A stretch of DNA of 64,000 nucleotides from Chlorobium ferrooxidans DSM 13031 (GCF_000168715.1 NZ_AASE01000006.1:1-64000); one strand, 5' to 3'. Shown: positions 1 to 8,468, counted from the first letter of the stretch. Program-made: numbers and translations. The notes: generated by a model not told the origin, from the sequence alone.

Positions 1-317
1 CGGGCGTCGATTTCATGCACTTCACCATTTACCTCACAGACAACCTTGGCATAAAAGGTTTCATTATGCAGCTCATCAATAATGATTTCATTGACGTGCA
101 GATGAAATGCATCGGCTATATTTTTGAAAAGATCGTGAGTAAAGGGACGCGGGGGTTTTATGTTTTCAAGTTTCAGTGCAATGGCCTGTGCTTCAAACCC
201 GCCAATAATAATTGGAAGCTTGCGCTTTCCCTCCAACTCATAAAGAATGAGGGCATATGCTCCATTGGTATGGGGACTGGTAGAAAGTCCGAGAATATCT
301 ACCTGAAGTTTACGCAT
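1..317 (-). CDS. Bifunctional nuclease family (DUF151) protein, 3' end cut by window edge
   Basis: Reading leftward from an ATG at 317, about 105 residues are visible before the window ends. The start reads MRKLQVDILGLS, followed by PIIIGGFEAQAIAL (residues 35-48) and RPFTHDLF (57-64), the conserved core of the DUF151/BFN domain. Members of this family have been reported to cleave DNA and RNA; their physiological role in bacteria is poorly defined. The C-terminal part, where some relatives carry a UVR motif, is outside the window. It reads in the same direction as etfBA, whose stop is 80 bp upstream, so it may be cotranscribed. I see no Shine-Dalgarno sequence before the ATG. The family call is firm; the function is family inference. 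Confidence 0.85.
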   Translation of the reverse strand, partial: MRKLQVDILGLSTSPHTNGAYALILYELEGKRKLPIIIGGFEAQAIALKLENIKPPRPFTHDLFKNIADAFHLHVNEIIIDELHNETFYAKVVCEVNGEVHEIDA

Positions 318-397
318 CGGCTTACAAAAGATATTTTACGTTATACCCGCAAATGAAAAGCGTATCCGGGTATTTATTAACCATAAGGTACAGTTAA

Positions 398-1384
398 TCA
401 TTTCTTCTTCAAAAATTCCTTTAGCGCTTCGATCAGTTTTGGAAGCACAAGATGCACATCACCCACAATACCAAAATCTGCAACCTGAAAAATTGATGCA
501 TCCGGATCACTGTTTATTGCCACAACAATTCCTGCTGAAGCGATCCCTGCAAGATGCTGGGGAGCACCGGAGACTCCACAGGCAAAATAGAGTTGCGGCG
601 CAACCGTTTTGCCTGTCTGACCTATCTGCTCAGCATGAGGTCGCCACCCTTCATCAACAGCAAATCGGCTCGCGCCGACTGCTCCGCCAAGAAGAGCTGC
701 AAGCTCTTCAAGCAGGGCAAAGCCCGCGCTGCTCCCCATTCCTCTGCCTCCGGCAACAATTATACCAGCTTCGGCAATATCAAGGCTGTTCTGGCGAAGA
801 ACGATCCTGCGAACTTCAGCAAGAAGGTTATCGCTGCTGTGGTGATACTGCGCTGTCGGCATCACCTGAACGGTGCCGTCGGCAGAAGAGCGGATGACCA
901 TTCCCCGCGAAGGCGAAAGAGTATAGATACTGATATTTCGTTGCGGTGAGAACGAAGCTGTGGCCAAACCCGAATAAACCGGACGAAAAGAACCGTCAGG
1001 ATACCCCTGCCGGTTGAAAAGAAGATCTCCCGAGAGCAGTGAAGCCTTAAGCAAGACTGAAAGTCGAGGAGCCAGATCCCTGCTTAGAGATGAATCGGCA
1101 AAAAAGAGTGCGGAAATACTCTCCTGCTTGACCAGCGAGGTAACAAGGCGGGTATAGGATTCCTGCTGGTAAGGGCGGAGACGCTCTTCATTTGCATGAT
1201 AAACAACCCCGTCTCCGGCAAGGAGATCGCCAATCCGCTGCCTGTCCACCGGACCGGCAAGAAGACCGGTCACTATTGCGCCCGCAGATAAAGCCGCGAT
1301 CTCCTGAACCCTGTTCCATGCATCAATAGAGGATTTTTTCAGAACCCCCTCCCTTTGCTCCAGAAACACCAGAAATTTTGTCAT
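398..1384 (-). CDS. etfA: Electron transfer flavoprotein alpha subunit
   Basis: The 328-residue product has the two-part ETF-alpha layout: a variable N-terminal half and a conserved C-terminal FAD domain from about residue 205. The FAD domain shows AGGRGMGSS (211-219), R240, QIGQTGKTVAP (253-263), SGAPQH (272-277) and INSDPDASIF (290-299), all matching ETF-alpha/FixB signatures. With the beta subunit it would pass electrons between a flavin dehydrogenase and a quinone or other acceptor. The gene begins 12 bp after the stop of etfB, so the two form one operon. No acyl-CoA dehydrogenase, ETF-quinone oxidoreductase or fixCX gene is nearby, so the electron donor and acceptor cannot be read from context. 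Confidence 0.93.
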   Translation of the reverse strand: MTKFLVFLEQREGVLKKSSIDAWNRVQEIAALSAGAIVTGLLAGPVDRQRIGDLLAGDGVVYHANEERLRPYQQESYTRLVTSLVKQESISALFFADSSLSRDLAPRLSVLLKASLLSGDLLFNRQGYPDGSFRPVYSGLATASFSPQRNISIYTLSPSRGMVIRSSADGTVQVMPTAQYHHSSDNLLAEVRRIVLRQNSLDIAEAGIIVAGGRGMGSSAGFALLEELAALLGGAVGASRFAVDEGWRPHAEQIGQTGKTVAPQLYFACGVSGAPQHLAGIASAGIVVAINSDPDASIFQVADFGIVGDVHLVLPKLIEALKEFLKKK

Positions 1385-1396
1385 GGTAACGGTTTA

Positions 1397-2152
1397 TTAA
1401 TCGCCCGGAAAAAGAGAACACTCATTGGAGAGGAGCAGTACCAGATCCTTTTCATCCTCTGCAAATCGGCATACTTTTTTCCGCTCAAGAGCTTTAAGGT
1501 CACTCATGAGAACCAGAGGAGCCCCATCGACCGATACAGTTAATAGATCTATCGGCTTTTTCCTGGCCTCCATGACGGCTTTGACCGTTGTTTTCCGGGG
1601 TTGATTCAACCCTTTTTCCGCACTGATCACGGCAGGATAGTGAAGCTCAATCTGCTCAACCCCCCCCTCAATCTCCCGCTCAAGATGCAGATACTCACCC
1701 GAAAGATTCAGCGAGGTAACGCCACTTACCGAGACAATACCCATCAATGCTCCGAGCATTGATGGAACCTGTGCACTCTGAAAGTCGGTAGAGCTTTTCC
1801 CGCAAAAAACAAGGTCGGGTATAATCCCTTCATAAAATTCCATCAGCGCACTCTTCAGTTGCAGGGCTCTCAGATAGGGATCAGAGGGTTCAGTTGCACT
1901 CACGAGAACTGCCCGGTCGGCTCCCAATGCAAGCGCTTTTCGCAGCATATCTTTTGCCGACAAAGGAGCAACAGTGAAGACGGTTACCAAACTCCCGGCA
2001 ATATGCTCTTTAAGGCACACCGCTTCCTCAAGGGCATACTCGTCGTATGGATTCATAACCTCGTTGATTCTCGAACGGTCTAATGCTCCGTCAGCAAAGC
2101 CGATAACCGACGCACTATCAGGCACCTGACAGAGACATACAGCAATATTCAT
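1397..2152 (-). CDS. etfB: Electron transfer flavoprotein beta subunit
   Basis: The 251-residue product matches ETF-beta/FixA: it opens MNIAVCLCQVPDSAS, carries MNPYDEYALEEAV (33-45), and has a nucleotide-binding segment CGKSSTDFQSAQV (117-129). I chose the ATG at 2152 because it gives the family N-terminus and has AAGGGA upstream; an in-frame start further out adds 33 residues unlike the family. The beta subunit normally binds AMP, or a second FAD in bifurcating ETFs; I cannot decide between these from motifs alone. It precedes etfA in one transcription unit. The region just upstream (2153-2250) separates it from the terminator of the tRNA unit, so it probably has its own promoter. Confidence 0.92.
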   Translation of the reverse strand: MNIAVCLCQVPDSASVIGFADGALDRSRINEVMNPYDEYALEEAVCLKEHIAGSLVTVFTVAPLSAKDMLRKALALGADRAVLVSATEPSDPYLRALQLKSALMEFYEGIIPDLVFCGKSSTDFQSAQVPSMLGALMGIVSVSGVTSLNLSGEYLHLEREIEGGVEQIELHYPAVISAEKGLNQPRKTTVKAVMEARKKPIDLLTVSVDGAPLVLMSDLKALERKKVCRFAEDEKDLVLLLSNECSLFPGD

Positions 2153-2249
2153 GTTGGGTTCCCTTGATTCCTGACTGTTAGAACAGAACGATCTCCCTTG
2201 AGATGGTTCTGTATAGACAAAATAAGAGCGAAGGAGAAGAAAAAAATGC

Positions 2250-2277
2250 AAAAAAAAAGCCGCGAAAACGCGGCTTT
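2250..2277 (-). terminator. Rho-independent terminator of the tRNA-Lys/tRNA-Leu unit
   Basis: Read on the minus strand, a perfect 9-bp stem AAAGCCGCG/CGCGGCTTT closes a TTTT loop and is followed directly by a run of T. It lies 13 nt beyond the 3' end of tRNA-Leu, so it should end the small ribosomal protein-tRNA transcript before etfB. Confidence 0.88.
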
Positions 2278-2290
2278 AATGATTAACAAG

Positions 2291-2372
2291 TGCCCGAGAG
2301 GAGATTCGAACTCCTACACCTTTCGGCGCTACCCCCTCAAGATAGTGTGTCTACCAGTTTCACCACTCGGGC
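2291..2372 (-). tRNA. tRNA-Leu (anticodon GAG)
   Basis: The 82-nt minus-strand sequence folds as a class II tRNA: acceptor stem GCCCGAG/CTCGGGC with discriminator A, a D-arm containing TGGTAGACAC, anticodon stem CTATC/GGTAG around the loop TTGAGGG (anticodon GAG at 2336-2338), a long variable arm and the TTCGAAT T-loop. The 3' CCA is not encoded. It is 33 nt downstream of tRNA-Lys in the same direction. Confidence 0.93.
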
Positions 2373-2405
2373 TTGTCAAAATCCAAAAATAACAATACAC
2401 ATCAG

Positions 2406-2478
2406 TGAGAATAGAAGGACTCGAACCTTCGACCCTCTGCTTAAAAGGCAGATGCTCTACCGACTGAGCTATATTCTC
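2406..2478 (-). tRNA. tRNA-Lys (anticodon UUU)
   Basis: The 73-nt minus-strand sequence has acceptor stem GAGAATA/TATTCTC with discriminator A, D-arm AGCTCAGTCGGTAGAGC, anticodon loop CTTTTAA (anticodon UUU) and T-loop TTCGAGT. No CCA is encoded. It sits between the small ribosomal protein gene and tRNA-Leu, apparently in one transcript. Confidence 0.94.
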
Positions 2479-2510
2479 AACCAATAACAAAAGTACAGAC
2501 GTACCTGAAC

Positions 2511-2618
2511 TTATTTGTTCTGGTATCTCAAGCGCTTCTTGTGCCGGTTCTTACGGCGCATCTTTTTGCGCTTGTGTACCGCCATTTTATGACGTTTTCT
2601 TTTTTTTCCGCAGGGCAT
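2511..2618 (-). CDS. Tiny basic ribosomal protein of the AURKAIP1/COX24 (mS38, bS22-like) family
   Basis: A 35-codon reading frame from ATG 2618 to TAA 2511 encodes MPCGKKRKRHKMAVHKRKKM followed by RRKNRHKKRLRYQNK. About half the residues are Lys or Arg. The pattern KKRKRHKMxxHKRKK is that of the AURKAIP1/COX24 domain, the bacterial counterpart of mitochondrial small-subunit protein mS38 and of the 33-residue bS22 seen on mycobacterial ribosomes. It would bind near the decoding region of the 30S subunit; this is family inference. A likely promoter lies at 2655-2682. The gene leads a transcript with two tRNAs, a sensible setting for a translation factor. There is no clear Shine-Dalgarno sequence. 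It is too short for most gene callers. Confidence 0.8.
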   Translation of the reverse strand: MPCGKKRKRHKMAVHKRKKMRRKNRHKKRLRYQNK

Positions 2619-2654
2619 GTAGTAAATGTCTTTCCACTTGTTTTAAAGGCAGAT

Positions 2655-2682
2655 AATATAGGAAGTTTTCTCAAAAGCGCAA
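2655..2682 (-). promoter_or_regulatory. Predicted sigma-70 type promoter of the bS22-like gene and tRNAs
   Basis: On the minus strand TTGCGC (2682-2677) and TATATT (2660-2655) are 16 bp apart. The predicted start of transcription lies about 30 nt before the ATG at 2618. The -10 region CTATATTATCTGCC closely resembles the one before rpsT. This is pattern-based only. Confidence 0.45.
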
Positions 2683-2759
2683 ATACAAATTCATCCTTAA
2701 ACAGTATTTCATTTTTAATAATGGTGTTGCAAACGATCCCGTCCGGCTTGAGAGCACAA

Positions 2760-4049
2760 TCATGCATTCATGTATTTGAAAAAGTCCTTGTTGTCCTTTG
2801 TATCGGCCATTTTCTCTCGCATGAACTCCATGCATTCGATCGGATTCTTGTCGGCAAGATATTTTCTGAGCAGCCATGTTCTGGATAGCTCTTCCTGTGA
2901 AAAGAGCAGCTCCTCCTTGCGGGTACCGGAACGGAGAATATCAATCGAAGGAAATATCCGCCGTTCGGAAAGACGGCGATCAAGCAGCAGCTCCATATTA
3001 CCGGTACCCTTGAACTCCTCAAAGATAACATCATCCATACGCGAACCGGTATCAACAAGTGCTGTAGCAATAATAGTAAGACTGCCCCCCTCCTCAATAT
3101 TACGGGCTGCACCGAAAAAGCGCTTGGGCTTGGTAAGAGCATTGGCATCAATACCACCTGAGAGAATTTTTCCTGAGTGTGGAATGATGGTATTATGAGC
3201 CCGTGCCAGCCTGGTAATGGAGTCGAGCAGCACCACAACATCCCGGCCAACCTCTACAAGCCGCTTGGCCTTCTCCAGCACCATATCAGCCACAAGGACG
3301 TGGCGTTCAGGATCCTCGTCAAACGTTGAACTGACGACCTCTGCAGGCACACTGCGTGCCATATCGGTCACCTCCTCAGGACGTTCATCAATGAGCAGCA
3401 CAATAAGGTAGACCTCGGGATGATTTTTGATAATCGCATTGGCAATCATCTGCAGGAGCATGGTCTTACCGGTTTTCGGCTGTGCGACAATCAAACCTCT
3501 CTGCCCCTTGCCTATCGGTGTGAAAATATCCATAATCCGCCCGCAGTATTCCGACTGCTTGGTTTCAAGCTTGAGCCGTTCGCGGGGAAAAAGTGGGGTG
3601 AGGTTTTCAAAATAGGGACGCTCCCGTGTGATTTCGGGATCATTGCCGTCTATGGTGTTGATCTTCAGCAGTGCAAAGAAGCGCTCACCCTCTTTCGGCG
3701 CCCGGACCTGGCCGGATACCGTATCACCGGTACGCATGTTGAAGCGCTTGATTTGCGAAGGAGAGACATATATATCATCAGGAGAGGAGAGGTAGTTGTA
3801 GTTGGCTGAGCGTAAAAAACCGTACCCTTCCGGGATAACCTGGAGAACACCGGTATTGACCATGACATTGCCACTTTCAGAATCGCTGTTTTTCTGCGAC
3901 TGGGCTTCGATAATCTTGAAAATCAGCTCCTCCTTCCGCAACCCTGCCGCCGTAACGCCAATCTCTTTGGCTAAAGCATGCAGCTCAAAAACTTTCTTTT
4001 TCTGGAGCATATTGATGTCCAGACCTTTAAAAACCGGATTGTTCGACAT
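2760..4049 (-). CDS. rho: Transcription termination factor Rho
   Basis: The 429-residue product contains an N-terminal helical Rho_N segment (about 14-50), a cold-shock-like RNA-binding domain with EGYGFLRS (74-81), and a RecA-like ATPase with Walker [10 protein letters not shown] (189-197), a Walker [11 protein letters not shown] and the Q/R-loop region near SGGIDANAL. These are the features of hexameric Rho helicase, which ends untranslated transcripts. I prefer ATG 4049 ([10 protein letters not shown]); a TTG five codons earlier is also possible. The linker between Rho_N and the RNA-binding domain is short, without the long insertions of some phyla. It appears to stand alone: the upstream region is a 320-bp gap and the small ribosomal gene below has its own promoter. 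Confidence 0.97.
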   Translation of the reverse strand: MSNNPVFKGLDINMLQKKKVFELHALAKEIGVTAAGLRKEELIFKIIEAQSQKNSDSESGNVMVNTGVLQVIPEGYGFLRSANYNYLSSPDDIYVSPSQIKRFNMRTGDTVSGQVRAPKEGERFFALLKINTIDGNDPEITRERPYFENLTPLFPRERLKLETKQSEYCGRIMDIFTPIGKGQRGLIVAQPKTGKTMLLQMIANAIIKNHPEVYLIVLLIDERPEEVTDMARSVPAEVVSSTFDEDPERHVLVADMVLEKAKRLVEVGRDVVVLLDSITRLARAHNTIIPHSGKILSGGIDANALTKPKRFFGAARNIEEGGSLTIIATALVDTGSRMDDVIFEEFKGTGNMELLLDRRLSERRIFPSIDILRSGTRKEELLFSQEELSRTWLLRKYLADKNPIECMEFMREKMADTKDNKDFFKYMNA

Positions 4050-4369
4050 TGTAATGGGATTCAACGCTTGTTATTCAAAAAAATAAACAGGAAAAGATGA
4101 GGATAGCCCGTTATATCCGGACGGCATATCCACAATCATGGTCAAAACCACGCATCTTCGACGGGAGTTAACTTTAACGCGTTTTCATGCAACATGAAAG
4201 CAGGGAAAAAGAAGATGACAGGGGAAGACTTTCTATAATTGAAAACGGGATAATCACAACAAGGAATTATGAAACGGATGTCTCTCTTGGGTAAATGAAG
4301 CATTTATGTGGCTTGACTAAAATATAAAACTTTTTCCGTAAAAAAACTCTCTTCAAACCGCAGCACGCT
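4050..4369. other. Intergenic region between rho and folC
   Basis: These 320 bases carry no convincing reading frame, RNA gene or strong hairpin. They should hold the leftward rho promoter and leader and the end of the folC transcript, but I could not pick a convincing -35/-10 pair. Long rho leaders often serve autoregulation in other bacteria; nothing here proves it. Confidence 0.5.
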
Positions 4370-5638
4370 TCAGTAACCTGAAGCAATGATCTCTCCGGCA
4401 AGATAAAATGATCCGGTCACAAGAATCAGGTCATCGGGTTTCGAATACTCCCTCAGATACCCGAGCGCCTCACTTCCTGTTTTAAACACCGTTGCCTCAT
4501 TGCCCGCATCAAAGCATAACCGGGCAAGTTGTTCAGCGGGAACACTGCGTTCCGAGGGAATATTGACCGGATAAAAATCGCAGTCAAGACGGGCAAGCTC
4601 CCTGATAACCGAAACGGCATCCTTGTCCGAAGCCAGACCAAGAATAACGTGTACAGCCCGGTATTCGCTCCGGAAATCAGCTATGGCATTGACCGTCTGG
4701 CGCATGCCATCGGAATTGTGCGATACATCAAGGAGCACGGCGGGATACACTCCTATCTTCTCCAGTCTTGCCCGGTAACCGGTCCGTACAAGCTGCTCAA
4801 GACCTGCATAGATATATTCCGGTGCAACACCTGCGTCCTCAGCAACCATCACTGCAAGAGCAACATTGGACGCATGAAACGATCCGCTCAGGGGCGCTTT
4901 AAGAGCCGGATAATACCCTGAAGCTGTCCGGAGGTCGAGCTGAAGCGCTCCTGCTTCGGCACAGAGAACACTCCAGACCGCATCCTGACCTGCGACAAAG
5001 AGTGATACTTCATGCAATCCAGCCACCCAGGATATCGGCTGAAAAGCTTCCGGATCGGAAACTGCAGTATAAACCCTGCACCCTTTCTTTATTATGGCCG
5101 CTTTTTCCTCCGCAATCAGTGCGCGGGTCTCTCCAAGCCAATCGGTATGATCCAGCCCGATACTTGTAATAACGGCATAGGCTGGATCCAGGATATTGGT
5201 GGCATCAAGCCTCCCCCCCATGCCTGTCTCGATAATGGAAACATCAACCTTTTCATCAGCAAACCAGGCAAAGGCTATCGCTGTTGTCGCTTCAAAAAAG
5301 GTGTAAGGAGTACCGGCCGCTCTCTGTTTGAGCTGTGAACAGTAACAGGCCACCCGCTCTCCGGGAATCGGTTCTCCGTTGATGCGCATTCTTTCACTGA
5401 AATCAACAAGATGAGGAGAGGTGTAGAGTGCGGTTTTTTTGCCGGAAGCCTGAAATATTGATGCTAGAGCGGCGGCAACGGTCCCTTTTCCATTCGTACC
5501 GGCAATATGAATCACCAGACCGAGACCTCTTTCGGGAGAACCAAGGTGATCAAGCAGCGCGCGCACAACGTCAAGACCCGGCTTTATGCCGAACCGGTGA
5601 AGCGGGTAGAGAAAATCAAGCGCGTCCTGATAGGTCAC
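4370..5638 (-). CDS. folC: Folylpolyglutamate synthase / dihydrofolate synthase
   Basis: The 422-residue Mur-ligase-family enzyme adds glutamate to folates and probably also makes dihydrofolate from dihydropteroate. It shows the P-loop GTNGKGT (47-53), the YTSPHLVDFSERMRING motif (76-92), the ETGMGGRLDATN motif and a C-terminal glutamate-binding domain ending LVTGSFYLAGEI. The start is GTG at 5638 (MTYQDALDFL), nine bases after the ruvA stop, so ruvA and folC are probably cotranscribed. Length is normal for the family. Whether both activities are present cannot be told from motifs. Confidence 0.94.
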   Translation of the reverse strand: MTYQDALDFLYPLHRFGIKPGLDVVRALLDHLGSPERGLGLVIHIAGTNGKGTVAAALASIFQASGKKTALYTSPHLVDFSERMRINGEPIPGERVACYCSQLKQRAAGTPYTFFEATTAIAFAWFADEKVDVSIIETGMGGRLDATNILDPAYAVITSIGLDHTDWLGETRALIAEEKAAIIKKGCRVYTAVSDPEAFQPISWVAGLHEVSLFVAGQDAVWSVLCAEAGALQLDLRTASGYYPALKAPLSGSFHASNVALAVMVAEDAGVAPEYIYAGLEQLVRTGYRARLEKIGVYPAVLLDVSHNSDGMRQTVNAIADFRSEYRAVHVILGLASDKDAVSVIRELARLDCDFYPVNIPSERSVPAEQLARLCFDAGNEATVFKTGSEALGYLREYSKPDDLILVTGSFYLAGEIIASGY

Positions 5639-5647
5639 CGTTATCTG

Positions 5648-6250
5648 CTAACTGTTATGAATTGAAACAAGAGCTGATTTGATTACCTCCTCAACACTGA
5701 GAGCTGAATTTTTTTCAAGAATGGAGTCCACAGCTTTCTGTACCGTAACTCTGGAGAAACCGAGAGTCACAAGGGCATTGATTGCATCATCCCTCATCCG
5801 GGAGGAGAGCTGTGCTGACGGTGCCGCAATAGTGCCGGCAGGAGAAAGTTTCAGGATTTTATCCCGCAATTCAAGAATTATGCGGGCGGCGGTCTTTTTG
5901 CCCACACCGGTGATTCCGTAAAGCCGTTCAGGAGTGTTCGCGAGGATGGCGTCATAAACTTCCGCAACCTGCAGGCCGGAAAGAACCGCAAGAGCAAGCT
6001 TTGGCCCCACACCGGAAGTCAGTATAAGCAGGCGGAACATCTGCCGCTCGGCTTCCGTAATAAAACCATAAAGCTGATGAGCATCCTCTCTGACCGAGAG
6101 ATGGGAATAAAGCAATACTTCACTGCCCGTTTCAGGCAGCTGTCGGCTGGTGCTCGCGGAGATAAGAAACCGGTAGGCAATCCCGGAAACCTCTACAACC
6201 GCCTCTTCCGGCAGGAGTGAGACAAGCCTGCCACGAAAATATGCAAACAT
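5648..6250 (-). CDS. ruvA: Holliday junction branch migration protein RuvA
   Basis: The 200-residue protein has the three RuvA domains: an OB fold starting [12 protein letters not shown], tandem helix-hairpin-helix motifs including [17 protein letters not shown] and [19 protein letters not shown], and a C-terminal three-helix domain (about 150-200) that contacts RuvB. RuvA binds four-way junctions and loads the RuvB motor. ruvB and ruvC are not in this window. It is the first gene of the ruvA-folC pair. Confidence 0.96.
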   Translation of the reverse strand: MFAYFRGRLVSLLPEEAVVEVSGIAYRFLISASTSRQLPETGSEVLLYSHLSVREDAHQLYGFITEAERQMFRLLILTSGVGPKLALAVLSGLQVAEVYDAILANTPERLYGITGVGKKTAARIILELRDKILKLSPAGTIAAPSAQLSSRMRDDAINALVTLGFSRVTVQKAVDSILEKNSALSVEEVIKSALVSIHNS

Positions 6251-6368
6251 GAGAGAAGGAATGGAAACCCGGACTGAAAACCGCTCACAGAGTGTCTGTT
6301 ACGGATTTTTCAGGCCGGATGTCAGAGAATGAAGATCAGTATTGAACCGGAAAGCAGGCATGAAAAGC

Positions 6369-6644
6369 TTACTCGGCCTTGCCGTAACTGTTCAAAAGAC
6401 GAGTCAGCTGAGACTTCTTTCTGGATGCTTTATTGGCATGGATATAGTTCTTGACGCCAAGACGATCGAGTTTCTGAACAGCCGAACGATAGGCGACTTC
6501 AACTTCCGCCTTGTCTGCACGGGTATCAATCAGTTTCTGCATATTTTTGACAAGAACTTTAAGCTCTTTTTTCCTTGCTCTGTTCCTGGCATTTCTTCTT
6601 TCTGACTGCCGCAGTCTTTTTTCAGCCGATTTGTGTAAAGGCAT
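6369..6644 (-). CDS. rpsT: 30S ribosomal protein S20
   Basis: The 91-residue basic protein starts [20 protein letters not shown] and continues with helical S20 motifs, including [11 protein letters not shown] and the C-terminal [14 protein letters not shown] (75-88 approx.). It binds 16S rRNA in the body of the small subunit. There is no visible Shine-Dalgarno sequence before the ATG. A good promoter candidate lies about 60-95 bp upstream, and the gap to ruvA (118 bp) suggests separate transcription. Confidence 0.97.
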   Translation of the reverse strand: MPLHKSAEKRLRQSERRNARNRARKKELKVLVKNMQKLIDTRADKAEVEVAYRSAVQKLDRLGVKNYIHANKASRKKSQLTRLLNSYGKAE

Positions 6645-6709
6645 ATACGGTTGCTGTTAGGATATAAAATTTTTCAAAAGCCTCCTTGCTTCAATAACAA
6701 AGGGCATAT

Positions 6710-6737
6710 AATATAGAAGAAAGGAGCAAATAATCAA
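6710..6737 (-). promoter_or_regulatory. Predicted promoter of rpsT
   Basis: On the minus strand TTGATT (6737-6732) and TATATT (6715-6710) are 16 bp apart. The extended -10 context CTATATTATATGCC matches that before the bS22-like gene (CTATATTATCTGCC) at 13 of 14 positions. The leader to the rpsT ATG would be about 60 nt. Confidence 0.5.
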
Positions 6738-6888
6738 AAGAGTATCAAGAAATCCTGAAAAAGCCTCGCCACTCCCTTCCGGTTTCAGTACAAGCCGACC
6801 CCGGTGCATGCCTGCTCCATTCCGGCAAGGAACGGCATTCAGAACTCGGACCTTTTTCCTTATATTGCGCCAGATCTTTTTCAATTCA

Positions 6889-7031
6889 GGTCACCGCTAT
6901 AAATTGTCATGAGCGGTTCGAGTGCGAGGCGGACGGAGCGCAGAAACCGGAATGTACAACGCAGTACATGAGGATTTTGAGCACCGTCAAACGAAGCAAT
7001 CGAATCGCGGAATAGATTTATAGCCGTGACC
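6889..7031. repeat. Dispersed 143-bp element with terminal inverted repeats, copy A
   Basis: The left end GGTCACCGCTATAAAT (6889-6904) and right end ATTTATAGCCGTGACC (7016-7031) are inverted copies with one mismatch in 16. Inside, a block at 6968-7010 (ATGAGGATTTTGAGCACCG and on to AATCGAATCGCG) recurs at 10397-10440 and, in part, on the minus strand at 27026-27080. A small hairpin ATGTAC-AACGCA-GTACAT precedes the block. There is no open frame of note. It lies between the rpsT promoter region and glmM, ending 16 bp before the glmM ATG. It looks like a non-autonomous miniature element or REP-like repeat. Confidence 0.7.
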
Positions 7032-7047
7032 TTCAATAGTGATTCTT

Positions 7048-8457
7048 ATGAGCCTCATGATCAGCGTTTCCGGCATACGCGGTATAGTCGGTGAAAGCCT
7101 TACCCCAAAAAATCTTACCGCTTTTGCCATGGCCTTTGCCTCATGGATTCTTCGCCGTAAGGATGACCGGACAAAACGTCCGAGGATAGTCATCGGCAGG
7201 GATACCCGGCCTACAGGCAAGGCTATCGGTGATCTTGTCAGCAATGTTCTGGTGCTTTGCGGCTGTGACGTTATCGACCTTGATATCGCAACAACACCAA
7301 CGGTAGAGATTGCCGTCACCTCCGAATGTGCCGACGGAGGGCTGATCATTACCGCATCCCATAATCCTGTTGCCTGGAATGCATTGAAAATGCTCAACCA
7401 CCTTGGCGAGTTTCTGACTGCCACGGAGGTTGACGAGCTGCTTGCAATAGCAGACAGAGAGCAGTTCTGCCCGGCCGGATGGGATCATATCGGCGCCATC
7501 ACCCATGATGATCGCTATGACGACCTGCACATCGAAAAGATTCTGCAACTTTCTTTTGTTGATACAGCAGCAATAGCAAAAGAGCAGTTCCGGGTACTTG
7601 TGGACTGTGTTGAAGGTGCCGGTTATGCCGTTGTGCCTAAGCTGTGCAGAAAGCTCGGCATGGAGCATATCGTTCCGGTTGCCTGCGGCGGCAGCGGCCT
7701 CTTCCCCCGCAATCCTGAACCGATTGAGGAGAATCTTTCGGCAACCATCGCCGGACTCAAAGAGAGCGGATGCGATTTTGCAATTGTTGTTGATCCGGAT
7801 GTCGACCGGCTCGCACTCATCTGTGAAGACGGGACCCTGTTCGGCGAGGAGTATACCCTTGTGGCCTGCGCAGACTTTTATCTTAAAAAGCACAGCGGCG
7901 CTGTGGCAAACAACCTCTCCAGCAGCCGTGCACTGAGAGATATTGCCGGAAGATACGGCGTCGAATGCTACAGCGCAAAAGTCGGAGAAGCCAACGTGAT
8001 CGAGGTGATGAAAGAAAAATCAGTCGTTATCGGCGGAGAAGGCAACGGAGGAGTAATTCTTCCCGAACTGCACTACGGCCGGGATGCTCTTGTCGGCATA
8101 GCGCTCTTTGTACAGGCCTTCACCCACTGGCGCACAACAAACAGTAACGGCTCTCTTTCAGCCTTCAGAAAAGAGTTTCCCGATTATGTGATGTCGAAGC
8201 AGAAAACTACGCTCGGAAAAACTGACCGTTCATCGCTTGAGAATATTCTGACCGATATTGCCCTGCAATACCCTGAAGCTGAATCAAACGCTCTTGACGG
8301 GCTGAAACTTGATTTTGCCAGCAGCTGGGTGCATCTGCGTCCGTCGAACACAGAACCAATTATCCGTATCTATTCCGAAGCGCCGTCAAAAAAGGAGGCT
8401 GAAACGCTGGCTGATAAACTGAAAAGGGATATAGAGAAACGAACGCAGGGGCATTAA
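7048..8457 (+). CDS. glmM: Phosphoglucosamine mutase (alpha-D-phosphohexomutase family)
   Basis: The 469-residue protein has all four phosphohexomutase sites: the phospho-serine loop ITASHNP (S104), the metal loop DPDVDR (249-254), the sugar loop GGEGNGG (329-335) and the phosphate loop RPSNTEP near the C-terminus. GlmM converts glucosamine-6-P to glucosamine-1-P for peptidoglycan and lipid A. A phosphomannomutase role cannot be excluded by motifs, although the presence of a GlmU-like gene at 16940 makes the GlmM role likely. I chose ATG 7048; GTG 7039 is in frame three codons earlier. The repeat element A ends just before it, so the promoter may lie within or across the element. Confidence 0.87.
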   Translation: MSLMISVSGIRGIVGESLTPKNLTAFAMAFASWILRRKDDRTKRPRIVIGRDTRPTGKAIGDLVSNVLVLCGCDVIDLDIATTPTVEIAVTSECADGGLIITASHNPVAWNALKMLNHLGEFLTATEVDELLAIADREQFCPAGWDHIGAITHDDRYDDLHIEKILQLSFVDTAAIAKEQFRVLVDCVEGAGYAVVPKLCRKLGMEHIVPVACGGSGLFPRNPEPIEENLSATIAGLKESGCDFAIVVDPDVDRLALICEDGTLFGEEYTLVACADFYLKKHSGAVANNLSSSRALRDIAGRYGVECYSAKVGEANVIEVMKEKSVVIGGEGNGGVILPELHYGRDALVGIALFVQAFTHWRTTNSNGSLSAFRKEFPDYVMSKQKTTLGKTDRSSLENILTDIALQYPEAESNALDGLKLDFASSWVHLRPSNTEPIIRIYSEAPSKKEAETLADKLKRDIEKRTQGH

Positions 8458-8468
8458 TGAGCTGAAAT

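Noticed and set aside
15-356. 113-codon plus-strand frame at the left edge
   Set aside because: It is the complement of the DUF151 gene, which has clear family motifs on the minus strand.
5633-5644. GGTCACCGTTAT at the folC start, similar to the repeat terminus
   Set aside because: It lies in the folC start codon region with only nine bases between genes and no repeat core nearby, so the match is probably chance.
6657-6884. 75-codon minus-strand frame upstream of rpsT
   Set aside because: It starts at TTG, has no family likeness, and overlaps a good rpsT promoter.
7141-7893. 250-codon minus-strand frame inside glmM
   Set aside because: glmM has all four phosphohexomutase motifs on the plus strand; this is a long antisense shadow.
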